Positions 11,901-20,861 are shown, counted from the first letter of the stretch. The stretch: DNA of 64,000 bases from Pseudomonadota bacterium (GCA_036141575.1 JAYZXF010000012.1:1-64000); one strand, 5' to 3'. Made by a program: numbers and translations. The notes: generated by a model from the letters alone, not told the origin.

Positions 11901-14193
11901 CGACCTCTTCAGAGGTACGTCATTCAACGGTAATATTGGCTACTGGGATACAAGTAATGTAACTGACATGGCTTGGATGTTTAATGGTAACAGTTCATTT
12001 GACCAAGACATTGGTAGCTGGGATACAAGCTCTGTAACAGATATGGCTGTGATGTTCCTGGGTACCTCATTTAACCAAGACATTAGTGGCTGGGATACAA
12101 GCTCTGTAGTAAGTATGGGCGGTATGTTCCAAAACAGTGCTGTGTTTAACCAAGATATTAGTGGCTGGGATACAAGTAATGTAACCAATATGGATACCAT
12201 GTTTGGTGGTACAAGTGCCTTCAACCAGAACATTGGCAGCTGGGATACAAGCGCGGTTACATCAATGAATGGTATGTTTAACTGGGCAACTGCCTTTAAC
12301 CAAGATTTAAGTGGCTGGTGTGTAAGCAACATTGGTTCTGAGCCTTCAAGCTTTGATGATGGTGCAGGCAGCTGGAGCGATCCAAAACCTGTATGGGGCA
12401 CATGTCCTGTTTTACCAACACATGCAGAATGTTACAACGCGGCGAACGTGGGTACAGTTGGTACATGGCAAGGCTGTAACGGCATGCTGATTGTAAGTAC
12501 GGCTCAGCTGCGTGCAGAAGCATCAGGTAATGCAGGTGGTAATGAATCGTTTGATCTTGTAGGTCCAGATAGCAATACATACACCTTTGCTGATAGCGCA
12601 TATAATGTCTTTACAGGTCAAGTTACTGATATGAGTGATCTATTCAGATCCACTACATTTAATGGTGACATTGATTACTGGGATACATCTAATGTAACGG
12701 ATATGCACTGGCTCTTTGCTTACAACACTACCTTCAACCAGCCAATTGGGAGCTGGGATACATCTAATGTAACAGATATGTACTGGCTCTTTGCTTATAA
12801 CTCTGTCTTTAACCAGCCGATTGGAAGTTGGGATACGAGTTCAGTGACACAAATGAACTATATGTTCCGTGCGGCAACTGGTTTCAACCAAGATATTGGG
12901 GCTTGGGATACTGGCGAAGTCACGAATATGGAGAGTATGTTTGATGGTGCTTCTGCATTTAACCAAGACCTTTCTGGTTGGTGTGTAAGTAACATTGGTA
13001 GTGAGCCGTTCTTCTTTGATCAGGGTGCCACAAGTTGGACAGAGCCTCAGCCTGTATGGGGAACATGTCCTGGTGGGCCTCCTCCTGTTGTAACAGACTG
13101 TTTCGCGCCAGCAAGTGTTGGCGGTGTCGGGGATACAGGTACCGTATGTGAGGGTATGCTCATTGTTGATAACACAACTCTACGTGCTGTCGCATCTGCG
13201 AGCGCGGGTGGTGATGAATCATTCAGTATTGATGCCGGTGGTACGTCTTACACATTTGCAGATGATGCCAATAATATCTTCACAGGTCAGGTAACTGATA
13301 TGAGTAACCTATTAAGGTCTACAAGCTTTAACGGTGATATTGGTTACTGGGATACTGCAAATGTAACAACTATGCAGAACCTGTTCTACTCAGCATCAAG
13401 CTTTAACCAGGATATTAGTGGTTGGGATGTAAGTAGTGTGACCAATATGTATAGCACATTCTATGGCGCTTCAGCCTTTAACCAGCCTATTGGCAGTTGG
13501 GATGTCAGTAGTGTGACAAACATGTATGGTATGTTCTATAATGCTTCAGCCTTTAACCAGCCTCTTGCGACTTGGAATACTGCAAGCGTAACGAATATGG
13601 CAAGAGTGTTCTATGGTGCTGCGGTCTTTAACCAAAATATTGGTGGCTGGAACACGGCTAACGTGACGGATATGAGTTATATGTTCCGTGATGCCGGTGC
13701 CTTCAACCAGCCTATTGGTGGCTGGAACACGGCTAACGTGACGGATATGAAATATATGTTCTATAACGCTGATTCCTTTAACCAGAGCATTGGTGCTTGG
13801 AATACCTCTAATGTAACTACTTTTGGTAATATGTTCCAAAACAATAGTGGATTTAACCAGCCTATTAGTGGATGGAATACTGGTTCAGCAACGCATATGC
13901 ATAGTATGTTCCGTAGTGCGACAGCGTTTAACCAATATATTGGTGGCTGGAATACCTCAAACGTTACTAACTTTGTAAGAATGTTTGATGGTGCAACATT
14001 ATTTAACCAGAATATTGGTGGCTGGAATACAAGCTCAGCAACAAACATGACAGAGATGTTTGATGGGGCCTCATCATTTAACCGCCATCTAAATGGTTGG
14101 TGTGTGAGTAATATTGGTAGCGCGCCAAGCTATTTTGATAGGAATGCAACCAGTTGGACAGCGACAAGACCTATATGGGGATCATGTCCGTAA
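8971..14193 (+). CDS. Secreted BspA-like (DUF285) repeat surface protein, five modules
   Basis: 1740 residues. The GTG at 8971 is the proposed start (GTG 8980 also possible; no good Shine-Dalgarno). It gives a signal peptide ending 'FSVYAADG'. The rest is ~25-residue units of the type '[20 protein letters not shown]', the DUF285/BspA-like leucine-rich-type repeat of Mycoplasma and Treponema surface lipoproteins and of many secreted bacterial proteins. Units are grouped in five modules. Each opens with a '[10 protein letters not shown]...[11 protein letters not shown]' cap and closes with '[11 protein letters not shown]...W.GTCP'. Modules 2 and 3 are each exactly 732 bp (cap-to-cap) and nearly identical; module 4 is 663 bp. 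The paired Cys in each cap and closing unit probably form disulfides. Protein binding or adhesion is known for some family members; the ligand here is unknown. Confidence 0.8.
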   Translation: MEAVYKIIGKLKRTLLLLGVLCGASFSVYAADGHVVAHTANVNIDEHGICYNVDNQHLSTEAIFVPTKTLTEWQSFIDEAPENVTLISCNDLACLNPANVNTIGPAGSICDGMLIVDNAMLHTAASAVVGGDESYDINHAGTEYSFADTANNVFTGQVTDYDSLFENTAFNGDIGYWDTRSAANFNDTFRGASSFNQDISGWDTSSASTMSQTFRDATAFNQNIGSWDMSNVTSIFGMFRGATAFNGDITGWDVSNVSSMRNAFQGTDSFNQPIGVWTTSSLSNLGYTFSGADAFNQDLSGWDVSGVTDMNSAFYSTDAFNQDLSAWDVSSVTNMPSMFSNATVFNGNITTWNTASVTNMASMFAGAPAFNQNIGSWDTGNVTNMANMFDNATNFDGNIGSWDTSSVDSFAYMFRNAQSFNQDVGSWNTASATNMARMFNNADGFNQDLNSWDVSNVTNMEYMFQSTSGFSGDISSWDVSNVVTMEAMFAGMAYTGDISAWTPTSLENMRAMFDNGSFGGDISGWTTPNLTNMNGAFGRNTAFVSDLSSWDVSNVTDMTNLFYNTDSFVGDISGWDTSSVTSMSGMFYGHDNYNIDLSSWDTTNVTNMNNMFNGATSYNQDLSGWCVPNIATKPGNFDLGATAWTGDPDTRPQWGTCPALDAACFNPANVNTIGAEYSICEGMLIVDNAMLRAEASGSAGGNGSFDIVGPDSNTYTFADSTYNVFTGQVTDMSDLFRGTSFNGDIDYWDTSNVTDMAWMFANNSSFNQYIGSWDTGNVTDMAVMFISTAFNQDISSWDTSSVTAMGGMFQNSSAFNQDIGGWDVSNVTNMDTMFAGTSAFNQNIGSWDTSAVTTMNGMFNWATAFNQDLSGWCVSNIASEPSNFDDGAGSWTDPKPVWGTCPALDAACFNPANVNTIGAEYSICEGMLIVDNAMLRAEASGNAGGNGSFDLVGPDSNTYTFADSTYNVFTGQVTDMSDLFRGTSFNGNIGYWDTSNVTDMAWMFNGNSSFDQDIGSWDTSSVTDMAVMFLGTSFNQDISGWDTSSVVSMGGMFQNSAVFNQDISGWDTSNVTNMDTMFGGTSAFNQNIGSWDTSAVTSMNGMFNWATAFNQDLSGWCVSNIGSEPSSFDDGAGSWSDPKPVWGTCPVLPTHAECYNAANVGTVGTWQGCNGMLIVSTAQLRAEASGNAGGNESFDLVGPDSNTYTFADSAYNVFTGQVTDMSDLFRSTTFNGDIDYWDTSNVTDMHWLFAYNTTFNQPIGSWDTSNVTDMYWLFAYNSVFNQPIGSWDTSSVTQMNYMFRAATGFNQDIGAWDTGEVTNMESMFDGASAFNQDLSGWCVSNIGSEPFFFDQGATSWTEPQPVWGTCPGGPPPVVTDCFAPASVGGVGDTGTVCEGMLIVDNTTLRAVASASAGGDESFSIDAGGTSYTFADDANNIFTGQVTDMSNLLRSTSFNGDIGYWDTANVTTMQNLFYSASSFNQDISGWDVSSVTNMYSTFYGASAFNQPIGSWDVSSVTNMYGMFYNASAFNQPLATWNTASVTNMARVFYGAAVFNQNIGGWNTANVTDMSYMFRDAGAFNQPIGGWNTANVTDMKYMFYNADSFNQSIGAWNTSNVTTFGNMFQNNSGFNQPISGWNTGSATHMHSMFRSATAFNQYIGGWNTSNVTNFVRMFDGATLFNQNIGGWNTSSATNMTEMFDGASSFNRHLNGWCVSNIGSAPSYFDRNATSWTATRPIWGSCP
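10941..12404 (+). repeat. Tandem 732-bp module repeat inside the BspA-like gene
   Basis: The landmark 'tccggctctg' starts at 10941 and recurs at 11673, and the equivalent 'tcctgttt' landmark is at 12405. This gives two tandem units of exactly 732 bp (244 codons) with long stretches of identical sequence. It looks like a recent in-frame duplication. Such repeats can expand or contract by recombination. Confidence 0.75.
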
Positions 14194-14258
14194 AATTAAT
14201 GTTTAATATTATAAGTTGAAGTAATAAAATAAAATTTTTTAAAAAGTTTTTCTTTTTA

Positions 14259-14264
14259 TATAAT
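14259..14264 (+). promoter_or_regulatory. Possible -10 element upstream of the small secreted gene
   Basis: TATAAT within an AT-rich gap (14194-14288), 25 bp before the next start codon. No convincing -35 is seen, so this is weak. Confidence 0.3.
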
Positions 14265-14288
14265 GAAGTGAATTAAAAAAGGTATTAC

Positions 14289-14945
14289 ATGCGTAAAGTT
14301 TATATAATTGCAGCAGTTTTATGTGCGATAGCCACGCTATCTTATGCGCAAAGCTCACGTACAGGTGAGGGAGTTAGCCGTCAGGTGACTGCTCTCAAAA
14401 ATATGATGGAAAGTCATGCTGATAGTGTCGCAACGCAGATTAGTGGTATTACGACGCGTTTAGGAAGCTTAGAGGCAGTAGAAAATGCGCGCACGGCATG
14501 TTTTAACATGACGGGTGAATCTCATATTTATTGGCCTAACCACTCTTCAGCAGACAGTAACGGTTGTATTTCTGAGAGCTCTCTCGGTTCAGGTCAGGGG
14601 GCAGGTACATGTTCTGGCTCTCTAATTGGAGGTCATAACTCATGTGCAGACTGTACAGCAGCGGGTGGTACTCCTCATGCAGATCCTCTAAATGCAGGTG
14701 AGTTCTTCTGTAAGTTTGATGGTGTTTCAGGGCAATGTCCTTCTGGCTTTACTAAATATCAGCAATGGAATTCTTATACATCTAATAGCTGTAGTTCTGC
14801 TTATGGTACAACATGTCATGTATCAGGATCTGGTTTTGAAAATGGTCCTGCACCAGTGTGTTACCGACAAGAGTGTCGCGATACCAATAAGGGCTGTTAC
14901 ACAACAACATGTGCCGCACGAGCAGATAGTGTTGGTTGTCAATAA
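14289..14945 (+). CDS. Small Cys-rich secreted protein of unknown function
   Basis: 218 residues. The signal peptide 'MRKVYIIAAVLCAIATLSYAQ' is followed by a short helical stretch (residues ~28-62) and then a Gly/Ser- and Cys-rich region with about a dozen cysteines, consistent with a disulfide-stabilised extracellular domain. I do not recognise the family. It is the last gene before a strong terminator and lies 95 bp after the BspA-like gene in the same orientation, so it may belong to the same surface locus. A weak AAGG precedes the ATG. Confidence 0.65.
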   Translation: MRKVYIIAAVLCAIATLSYAQSSRTGEGVSRQVTALKNMMESHADSVATQISGITTRLGSLEAVENARTACFNMTGESHIYWPNHSSADSNGCISESSLGSGQGAGTCSGSLIGGHNSCADCTAAGGTPHADPLNAGEFFCKFDGVSGQCPSGFTKYQQWNSYTSNSCSSAYGTTCHVSGSGFENGPAPVCYRQECRDTNKGCYTTTCAARADSVGCQ

Positions 14946-14957
14946 ACTCTAAATCCT

Positions 14958-14989
14958 AAAAAGGCCTTCCCATATGGAGGGCCTTTTTG
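14958..14989 (+). terminator. Rho-independent terminator after the surface locus
   Basis: AAAAAGGCC stem, short loop around 'catatg', GGGCCTTTTT. The A and T tracts make it potentially bidirectional. Confidence 0.8.
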
Positions 14990-15047
14990 TTAGGGTGAGG
15001 GCACTTAAGACCTCTCTTACTTTTTCTTGGTTCAAGGATACATCTTC

Positions 15048-15617
15048 ATGAAACCTTGCGTATTCACAGCAAGAGGAAGCGCTGTATGTTTTACTGCGCC
15101 TCATGCTTGCAGCTATGACTCTCCCACCAAAGGAGAGAAGCGCGCTGATCTCTTTACCGGAGAGATTGCTGATCATGCCGCAGAGCTCTCTCGCAGTTCT
15201 ATCCTGAGGCTTGATTCGCCTTATGGTTCTGACCGTACATGGCGCTATAAATACTTTAAGATGGCGCTGCATCAGACCATTCCCAGCACATCGTTACTTT
15301 TGGATATTCATGGTGCTGCTTTGCACCATCCATTTGATATCTGTTTTGGTACTGCGCAGTGTATGCCTGATCAGCATATCTTGCTTGCTTATGCCATTCA
15401 GTTGGCGACATCTTACGGCTTTAGCTTTACGGTAAATCAGCCATTTGCTGGTAAAAATGGCCTAACAAACTATTGGCAGGATCTCAATGGGGATGGCACC
15501 GCGCTACAAATTGAGCTCAATCGCTCTCTGCGTGATCTAGATACAGGCGGATACGTGATGAAAACACGTACCGTACCTTTTTTGGCGGCACTGGCCAGTG
15601 CGATTGAAAAGCGATAA
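15048..15617 (+). CDS. N-formylglutamate amidohydrolase-like protein (HutG/FGase family)
   Basis: 189 residues from ATG 15048, which has AAGGA (15034-15038) at good spacing; an upstream in-frame TTG at 15027 is less likely. Motifs of the N-formylglutamate deformylase family are visible: 'LLLDIHGAALHHPFDI' (metal-binding D.H) and 'ALQIELNRSLRD' (E.NR). Family enzymes hydrolyse N-formyl-glutamate or related N-acyl amino acids in the cytoplasm, usually in histidine degradation. No hut gene is nearby, so the substrate is open. The protein is shorter than typical HutG (~260 residues). A terminator follows immediately. Confidence 0.7.
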   Translation: MKPCVFTARGSAVCFTAPHACSYDSPTKGEKRADLFTGEIADHAAELSRSSILRLDSPYGSDRTWRYKYFKMALHQTIPSTSLLLDIHGAALHHPFDICFGTAQCMPDQHILLAYAIQLATSYGFSFTVNQPFAGKNGLTNYWQDLNGDGTALQIELNRSLRDLDTGGYVMKTRTVPFLAALASAIEKR

Positions 15618-15618
15618 G

Positions 15619-15645
15619 AAAAAGCCCCGTTAAAGGGGCTTTTTC
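15619..15645 (+). terminator. Rho-independent terminator (convergent pair)
   Basis: AAAAAGCCCC-gttaaa-GGGGCTTTTT between convergent genes; can serve both strands. Confidence 0.85.
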
Positions 15646-15656
15646 TGTTTTAAAAC

Positions 15657-16142
15657 TTAATTATAGTTTGGCTCAGGTCTCTCACAGCTCTTCTCTTTGA
15701 TGCATTGAATGAGTTTTTCTTCTTCTTCAGCTTTTAGCTGCGCAAAGATAACGCCTCCACATGGGTTGAGCTCTATAGAGTAATTTTCACCTTGCTTACG
15801 AATATAGATGAGGCGGTCCTGAATTACTTTATTGGATGAGGTTCCGCACCATGGGCCATAGCAATGCTGCTGTACAGCAATACGTTCATTAAAAGGCTCA
15901 CCTGTCAGTAGGTTTATACCTTCTGTTTGGCCAATTGTTTTCTTAGGTTTGGGCGGGTTTTCATAGCCTGGCCCATCAATAGGCTCCTCTAATGTAAGAG
16001 ATCCTTTAAATACAATAAAATCATCCTCTTGATCGTTCAAGTGCTTGGCGCTCCAAAATGCATTGGGGCGCATGCAACTGAGTGCAAATGCCTGCCCAGA
16101 AAAGAGGGCGGTGAACATAAGTGCGACAATAAAACGTTTCAT
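15657..16142 (-). CDS. Secreted hypothetical protein
   Basis: 161 residues, beginning with the signal peptide 'MKRFIVALMFTALFSGQAFA' followed by a Cys a few residues into the mature protein ('LSCMRP'). The mature part holds further cysteines ('HCYGPWCG', 'NPCGG', 'QCIKEKSCERP'). The pattern of an early Cys followed by '.FIVFKGSL' loosely resembles bacterial netrin/TIMP-like (OB-fold) secreted proteins, but this is only an impression. It is transcribed alone, away from tuf and toward a shared terminator. Confidence 0.6.
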   Translation of the reverse strand: MKRFIVALMFTALFSGQAFALSCMRPNAFWSAKHLNDQEDDFIVFKGSLTLEEPIDGPGYENPPKPKKTIGQTEGINLLTGEPFNERIAVQQHCYGPWCGTSSNKVIQDRLIYIRKQGENYSIELNPCGGVIFAQLKAEEEEKLIQCIKEKSCERPEPNYN

Positions 16143-16235
16143 AAAATAGTGGTCCTTCTTCTAAAAGTGGCTGCTTTCTTATATAGAGTTGCAAAAAATG
16201 TGGCACTTAAACAACAAAAAAAGAACATTTTTTAC

Positions 16236-16263
16236 TTGAAAAGATGACTGGTTATGTTACAAA
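16236..16263 (+). promoter_or_regulatory. Candidate sigma-70 promoter for tuf
   Basis: TTGAAA (16236-16241), 16-bp spacer, TACAAA (16258-16263), 65 bp before the tuf start. Confidence 0.4.
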
Positions 16264-16327
16264 GTCCTCTGAATTGGCGACAGGGTTAACATGCCATGCA
16301 AGTTTAAAATCAAAAGGATGGATTACA

Positions 16328-17518
16328 ATGTCTAAAGAGACTTTCCAGCGCGGTAAACCGCACTGTAACATTGGTACCATCGGTCACGTTGACCATGGTA
16401 AAACAACTCTAACTGCTGCAATTTCTAAAGTTCTTGCCGAAAAAGGCCAAGCTGAACTTCGTGATTTCGGTACAATTGACTCAGCTCCTGAAGAGCGTGA
16501 GCGTGGTATTACAATTAACACGTCTCACATTGAGTACGAAACTGAGAACCGCCACTACGCACACGTAGACTGCCCAGGTCACGCCGACTACGTTAAAAAC
16601 ATGATTACTGGTGCCGCTCAAATGGACGGTGCTATCCTTGTAGTAAACGCTGCAGACGGCCCAATGCCACAAACTCGTGAGCACATCCTTCTTGCACGTC
16701 AGGTAGGTGTACCTGCTCTTGTTGTATTCATGAACAAATGTGACATGGTTGACGATGAAGAGCTTCTTGAGCTTGTTGAAATGGAAATCCGTGAGCTACT
16801 ATCTTCTTACGACTTCCCAGGCGACGACATTCCTGTTGTTCGTGGTTCAGCTCTTAAAGCACTTGAAGGCGAAGCATCTGAAATCGGTGTTCAGTCTATC
16901 GACCGTCTAATGGAAGCTGTAGACTCTTACATTCCACAAGTTGAGCGTGAAATCGACAAATCATTCCTAATGCCGATTGAGGACGTATTCTCTATCTCTG
17001 GCCGTGGTACTGTTGTAACTGGTCGTATCGAAGCTGGTGTTGTAAACGTTGGTGAAGAAATCGAGATCGTTGGTATCCGTGACACTCAAAAGACAACATG
17101 TACTGGTGTTGAAATGTTCCGTAAGCTACTTGACCGTGGTGAAGCTGGTGACAACGTTGGTGTACTTCTACGTGGTCTTAAGCGTGAAGATGTTGAGCGT
17201 GGTCAGGTACTTGCTAAGCCAGGTTCTATCACTCCGCACACACACTTCAAAGCTGAGTGCTACGTACTAGGTAAAGATGAAGGTGGTCGTCACACTCCAT
17301 TCTTCTCTGGTTACCGTCCACAGTTCTACTTCCGTACGACAGACGTAACTGGTAGCATTAAGCTTCCAGACGGTGTAGAAATGGTAATGCCTGGTGATAA
17401 CATTGAGATGGAAGTTGAGCTTATCGCTCCTATCGCTATGGACCAAGGTCTACGCTTCGCGATCCGTGAAGGTGGCCGTACAGTTGGTGCCGGTGTGGTA
17501 GCATCTATCATCAAGTAA
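16328..17518 (+). CDS. tuf: Translation elongation factor Tu
   Basis: 396 residues from ATG 16328 ('[19 protein letters not shown]'), with AAGGA ~10 nt upstream; an in-frame ATG at 16244 would add a non-conserved 28-residue extension. G1 'GHVDHGKT' at residues 19-26, then 'DCPGH' (G3, catalytic His) and 'NKCD' (G4), then domains 2 and 3 ending '[15 protein letters not shown]'. EF-Tu brings aminoacyl-tRNA to the ribosome as a GTP complex. It is not in a str operon here: no rpsL-rpsG-fusA lies upstream, and it has its own promoter candidate and terminator. It is separated from rpsJ by two small orphan genes. Confidence 0.98.
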   Translation: MSKETFQRGKPHCNIGTIGHVDHGKTTLTAAISKVLAEKGQAELRDFGTIDSAPEERERGITINTSHIEYETENRHYAHVDCPGHADYVKNMITGAAQMDGAILVVNAADGPMPQTREHILLARQVGVPALVVFMNKCDMVDDEELLELVEMEIRELLSSYDFPGDDIPVVRGSALKALEGEASEIGVQSIDRLMEAVDSYIPQVEREIDKSFLMPIEDVFSISGRGTVVTGRIEAGVVNVGEEIEIVGIRDTQKTTCTGVEMFRKLLDRGEAGDNVGVLLRGLKREDVERGQVLAKPGSITPHTHFKAECYVLGKDEGGRHTPFFSGYRPQFYFRTTDVTGSIKLPDGVEMVMPGDNIEMEVELIAPIAMDQGLRFAIREGGRTVGAGVVASIIK

Positions 17519-17537
17519 TCGCTTAGATACACTTGAG

Positions 17538-17565
17538 AAAAACCGCCCCTCGGGGCGGTTTTTTG
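17538..17565 (+). terminator. Terminator of tuf
   Basis: AAAAACCGCCCC-t-cGGGGCGGTTTTTT hairpin directly after tuf. Confidence 0.9.
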
Positions 17566-17575
17566 TTTCTGTTCT

Positions 17576-17604
17576 CTTGATATGCAAGAAAGCATCCCCA
17601 TACT
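17576..17604 (+). promoter_or_regulatory. Sigma-32-like promoter of small gene 17663
   Basis: CTTGAT (17576-17581), 14-bp spacer, CCCCATACT (17596-17604). It compares well with the RpoH consensus CTTGAA-N13..17-CCCCATnTA. It shares 'CCCCATA..TT..AGTATAAG' with the promoter at 18034. Confidence 0.55.
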
Positions 17605-17662
17605 TTTAGTATAAGACGCCATTCTGGCTATATCTGAAAACGTTCAACACAGGAGAGGTCTC

Positions 17663-17983
17663 ATGCCTCGTCGTTATAAAATTTGTTTAAAGGACCCCAA
17701 GACACAAGTACAGCTGACAGCTTATGCAGAAGGCACAGATCGTCAAATGCTCGCTCATGAGCTGTTTGAGGGTGAAAAGGCCGTTCAAGGCTGGATTGTC
17801 ACCGGAATTTGGGATTGTCGTCGTGATATGGCGCTGGATCTGCCGGTGAGTGAATACACGCAGGGCCAGGTTTTGCGTGGTGTGAAAGGGGCTCGTGAAA
17901 ACATGTGTGCTACACTGGCTGGTTACTACAACCGTACGCAAGGCGCTGCCGTGGCAGAGGGTCTTCGGACCATGTATGGTTAA
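17663..17983 (+). CDS. Small orphan protein, tandem paralogue A
   Basis: 106 residues; GGAGAGG stands 5-6 nt before the ATG. I recognise no family. It is distantly similar to the next gene: both contain 'VTGIW', then a hydrophobic-polar stretch, then 'Q.VL.G..GA.E' and a helical end. It has no signal peptide or membrane segment, and two Cys. It is monocistronic, with a sigma-32-like promoter and its own terminator. It is probably a cytoplasmic stress-linked protein; function unknown. Confidence 0.65.
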   Translation: MPRRYKICLKDPKTQVQLTAYAEGTDRQMLAHELFEGEKAVQGWIVTGIWDCRRDMALDLPVSEYTQGQVLRGVKGARENMCATLAGYYNRTQGAAVAEGLRTMYG

Positions 17984-17996
17984 CTTGATCGAAGAA

Positions 17997-18021
17997 GAGC
18001 CGCCCATTGGGGCGGTTTTTC
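17997..18021 (+). terminator. Terminator of 17663
   Basis: GCCGCCC-att-GGGGCGG followed by TTTTT. Confidence 0.85.
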
Positions 18022-18033
18022 TTGTTTTGAGGG

Positions 18034-18063
18034 GTTGATAGATGGAGATGCTGTCCCCATAAT
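18034..18063 (+). promoter_or_regulatory. Sigma-32-like promoter of small gene 18126
   Basis: GTTGAT (18034-18039), 15-bp spacer, CCCCATAAT (18055-18063). The downstream 'AGTATAAG' is shared with the promoter of the preceding paralogue. Confidence 0.5.
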
Positions 18064-18125
18064 TAAAGTATAAGGGTCATATTCTGTGGCTCTATCATCT
18101 GAAGCTTTTCTGAGGAGGAAACACG

Positions 18126-18395
18126 ATGTTTATTGCATCATTGAGCCACTATGTGACTGGAAAAGGGTGTGCACATCACCTGAAGGTTGACTCTGTGCAG
18201 GAATGCATGGATCTGCTTTTTCAGGAGAGTCTTCGTCACCCCGATCATGTGGTGACAGGGATTTGGCAAAATGGTCGGAAAATTCCGTTGCCAATCACTG
18301 TGGATGACCAGCAGCGTGTGCTGCACGGCATTCCCGGTGCTGCTGAAAAGGCCAAGGTCGACCTGGAGCGCTTTTGTGAAAAGTGCGCCGCGTAA
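18126..18395 (+). CDS. Small orphan protein, tandem paralogue B
   Basis: 89 residues; the ATG is preceded by GAGGAGG. The C-terminal half aligns with the previous gene ('HVVTGIWQNGRKIPL', 'QQRVLHGIPGAAEKAK', a terminal helix with Cys). No recognised domain, signal peptide or membrane segment. It stands alone between terminators, with a heat-shock-type promoter candidate. The pair probably arose by tandem duplication; function unknown. Confidence 0.65.
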   Translation: MFIASLSHYVTGKGCAHHLKVDSVQECMDLLFQESLRHPDHVVTGIWQNGRKIPLPITVDDQQRVLHGIPGAAEKAKVDLERFCEKCAA

Positions 18396-18411
18396 AATCG
18401 AAACTGCTATC

Positions 18412-18438
18412 AGGCCGTCCCATTTGGGGCGGCCTTTT
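18412..18438 (+). terminator. Terminator of 18126
   Basis: AGGCCGtCCC-attt-GGGGCGGCCTTTT. Confidence 0.85.
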
Positions 18439-18528
18439 GCTGTCTCTATATAAATGAGTAAAAAATAGCCAAAAATGGCAAAAAATTTAGCCACCCACTT
18501 GAAAACATGAAAAAAGTTCATATTTCCC

Positions 18529-18557
18529 TTGACAGTCGCGGCTGTAAGGCGTAAAAG
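18529..18557 (+). promoter_or_regulatory. Sigma-70 promoter of the S10 operon
   Basis: TTGACA (18529-18534), 17-bp spacer, TAAAAG (18552-18557). It lies ~280 bp before rpsJ and is the best -35 match in the 439-bp gap after 18395. Confidence 0.6.
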
Positions 18558-18834
18558 AGCGAGACTTCTAAGGGAGAAACCCTTTAGAAAGAAGGAATTT
18601 TACTATCCTTCGCGACGGGGACAAGGTCGCATATATGGACAAGTAGTGATGTACGAATTCATATGTGTAGACGCCTGATAAGGGCGTTTTTTGTTACCCA
18701 GAGGTATGTGCCATAACATCTAAAGTGGTGCAGCCCCTAAAGCGACACCGTGTGGCTGAGAGAGATCCATACGGCGGTTGATACCAAACTCAGAGCCAAT
18801 GCCGCAAGAGTATGCTCATAAGGAGAACTAGACA
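18558..18834 (+). ncRNA. Long structured leader of the S10 operon
   Basis: The ~275-nt untranslated leader contains several hairpins. TTCTAAGGG pairs with CCCTTTAGAA near 18567-18592, and gCGAC..GTCGc lies near 18612-18630. A terminator-like ACGCC-tgataa-GGGCGT-T6 is at 18671-18692. Distal pairings are GGCTGAG (18754-18760) with CTCAGAGCC (18789-18797), and GGCGG (18773-18777) with GCCGC (18801-18805). Ribosomal protein operons are commonly autoregulated through such leaders (L4 in enterobacteria). The regulator here is unknown, and a separate ~130-nt small RNA ending at the terminator is the alternative. Confidence 0.5.
18671..18693 (+). terminator. Putative attenuator in the S10 leader
   Basis: ACGCC stem, loop, GGGCGT and TTTTTTG, located between the promoter and rpsJ. 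Readthrough must occur for operon expression, hence an attenuator. Confidence 0.5.
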
Positions 18835-19149
18835 ATGTCTGATATGACACAAAACATTAAGATTCGTTTGAAGGCATACGATCACCGTGTGCTAGATAAG
18901 TCTACGACTGAGATCGTAGATACAGCTGTTCGTACAGGTGCAAGTGTTCGTGGTCCAATCCCACTTCCAACACGCATCGAAAAACTATCTGTTATTCGTA
19001 GCCCGCACGTGTACAAATCATCTCGTGAACAATTCGAAATGCGCACACACAAGCGCCTTCTTGAAATTGTTGAGCCAACTCCACAAACAATTGATGCACT
19101 TATGAAGCTTGACCTAGCGGCAGGCGTTGATGTGCAGATCAAGCTGTAA
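18835..19149 (+). CDS. rpsJ: 30S ribosomal protein S10
   Basis: 104 residues, first gene of the S10 operon, with AAGGAG before the ATG. Conserved S10 features: '[17 protein letters not shown]', '[29 protein letters not shown]', 'HKRLLEI'. S10 sits in the 30S head and is also the NusE antitermination subunit that binds NusB. In many alphaproteobacteria tuf is immediately upstream; here two orphan genes and a long leader intervene. Confidence 0.98.
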   Translation: MSDMTQNIKIRLKAYDHRVLDKSTTEIVDTAVRTGASVRGPIPLPTRIEKLSVIRSPHVYKSSREQFEMRTHKRLLEIVEPTPQTIDALMKLDLAAGVDVQIKL

Positions 19150-19162
19150 GGAGGGGACTGAT

Positions 19163-19903
19163 ATGCAAAGAACAGGACTTATTGCAACTAAACTTGGCAT
19201 GACTCGCGTATTCGACGAAACAGGCCGTCACGTACCTGTGACAGTTCTTGGCGTTAGCGAAGCTGAAGTTGTTCAAAAGAAAACAGTTGAAACTGACGGT
19301 TACAACGCTGTACAGCTTGGTATGGGCTCTCGTAAAGACAAGCACACATCAAAAGCTATGCAAGGTCACTTTGGTAAAGCTAAAGTATCTAACAAGCGTT
19401 ACGTTCGTGAATTCCGTGTAGACGAAGACCAACTTGTAGACGCTGGTACGAAGTTTGATGTAACAAACTTCATGGCTGGCCAAAAAGTTGACGTTTCAGG
19501 TATCACAGTTGGTAAAGGTTTTGCCGGTGGTATGAAGCGTCACGGTTTCGGTGGTCTACGTGCATCTCACGGTGTATCGATCTCTCACCGTTCGATCGGT
19601 TCGACTGGTCAGTGTCAAGATCCAGGTCGCGTATTCAAAGGTAAGAAAATGCCAGGTCACATGGGTAGCGTTCAACGTACTCAACAGAACCTAGAAGTTG
19701 TACGTGTTGATCTTGATAAAGAAGTTATTTTGGTGAAGGGCTCAGTGCCAGGCGCTAAAGGTTCAATGGTAATGATCAAAGATGCTGTTAAGAAGGCACC
19801 TGTAGATCTTGGCGCTATTGAAACTGCACGTGCTGCACTTAAGCCAGCTGCTGAGAACACTAACACAGAAGCAGAAACTGAAGCTGCTTCAGAGGAGGCG
19901 TAA
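19163..19903 (+). CDS. rplC: 50S ribosomal protein L3
   Basis: 246 residues from ATG 19163, which follows GGAGGGG; the in-frame TTG/ATG candidates upstream overlap rpsJ and are rejected. Opens '[17 protein letters not shown]'. '[23 protein letters not shown]' type region carries the Gln methylated by PrmB in other bacteria. An acidic, Ala/Glu-rich tail of ~30 residues (from about residue 215) extends beyond the usual core. L3 initiates 50S assembly near the 3' end of 23S rRNA. Confidence 0.97.
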   Translation: MQRTGLIATKLGMTRVFDETGRHVPVTVLGVSEAEVVQKKTVETDGYNAVQLGMGSRKDKHTSKAMQGHFGKAKVSNKRYVREFRVDEDQLVDAGTKFDVTNFMAGQKVDVSGITVGKGFAGGMKRHGFGGLRASHGVSISHRSIGSTGQCQDPGRVFKGKKMPGHMGSVQRTQQNLEVVRVDLDKEVILVKGSVPGAKGSMVMIKDAVKKAPVDLGAIETARAALKPAAENTNTEAETEAASEEA

Positions 19904-19905
19904 AC

Positions 19906-20547
19906 ATGAAACTAGATTTGATGACACTTGAAGGTAAGGCTTCTGGTAGCGTAACGCTTCCTAAAGAAGTGTTCGGCCTAGAAGTTCGTAAAGATCTTCT
20001 TCACCGTGCCGTACAATGGCAGCTAGCGCGCCGTCGTGCAGGTACTGCAAGCACGCAGACTGTAAGCGAAGTTTCTCGCACAGGTTCTAAGCTATACCGT
20101 CAAAAAGGTATGGGTAAGGCTCGTCACAACAGCCGTCGTGTAAACACATTCGTAGGTGGTTCGGTTGCATTCGGTCCACGTCCACGTTCTTTCGCATTCT
20201 CAATGCCTAAGAAAGTACGTGCTCTTGCAATTAAAACAGCTTTCTCATCTAAAGCAGCTGAGAAGAGCATTGTTGTAATCGAAGACACGAAGCTTAAGAG
20301 CCACAAGACAAAAGATCTTGCGACTAAGCTTGAGAAAATGGATCTAACACGTTCTCTATTCGTAGTGGACAACATGGATGAAAACTTTGACAAAGCGTCT
20401 CGTAACCTTCCATTCGTGCGCGTTGTACCAACTGAAGGTGCTAACGTTTACGACATCCTGAAGGCAGACAAAGTTGTGCTGACTAAGCAAGCTGTTGAGA
20501 TGCTAAAGACGCGTCTATCTGAGCGTCACACTAAGAAGGAGGCGTAA
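19906..20547 (+). CDS. rplD: 50S ribosomal protein L4
   Basis: 213 residues, 2 nt after rplC. The extended loop 'GSKLYRQKGMGKARHNSR' lines the exit tunnel in known structures. In gamma-proteobacteria free L4 represses the S10 operon through its leader, so L4 is the first candidate regulator for the long leader at 18558, although this is not established in this group. Confidence 0.97.
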   Translation: MKLDLMTLEGKASGSVTLPKEVFGLEVRKDLLHRAVQWQLARRRAGTASTQTVSEVSRTGSKLYRQKGMGKARHNSRRVNTFVGGSVAFGPRPRSFAFSMPKKVRALAIKTAFSSKAAEKSIVVIEDTKLKSHKTKDLATKLEKMDLTRSLFVVDNMDENFDKASRNLPFVRVVPTEGANVYDILKADKVVLTKQAVEMLKTRLSERHTKKEA

Positions 20548-20552
20548 GACTC

Positions 20553-20861
20553 ATGTCAAAAACACAAGCTACTGAAGGTATGTACACTGTACTGAAGCGT
20601 CCTCTCATTACTGAGAAGACTGCTCAAATGAGTACTGCTGGTAACTGGTATGCGTTTGAAGTAGATACATCTGCTGACAAACCTGCTATCAAGCGTGCGG
20701 TTGAAGCTGTTTACAACGTAAAAGTTGATAAAGTGAACACTTCTAACCTAAACGGTAAAGTAAAACGTTTCCGTGGTGGCCTTGGCCGTCGCAACGATGT
20801 CAAGAAGGCATTCATTCGTCTGGCAGCTGGCCAAACGCTTGACGTGTCTGCTGGCGTATAA
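20553..20861 (+). CDS. rplW: 50S ribosomal protein L23
   Basis: 102 residues, 5 nt after rplD. 'TVLKRPLITEKTAQMS' and 'AIKRAVEAVYNVKVDKVNT' are typical of L23, which sits at the tunnel exit and docks trigger factor and SRP. Usual family length. Confidence 0.97.
   Translation: MSKTQATEGMYTVLKRPLITEKTAQMSTAGNWYAFEVDTSADKPAIKRAVEAVYNVKVDKVNTSNLNGKVKRFRGGLGRRNDVKKAFIRLAAGQTLDVSAGV

Noticed and set aside
18754-18805. 'GGCTGAGAGAGATCC' in the S10 leader recalled the CUGAGA of TPP riboswitches
   Set aside because: The second conserved TPP block and the junction are absent, and the downstream genes are ribosomal.
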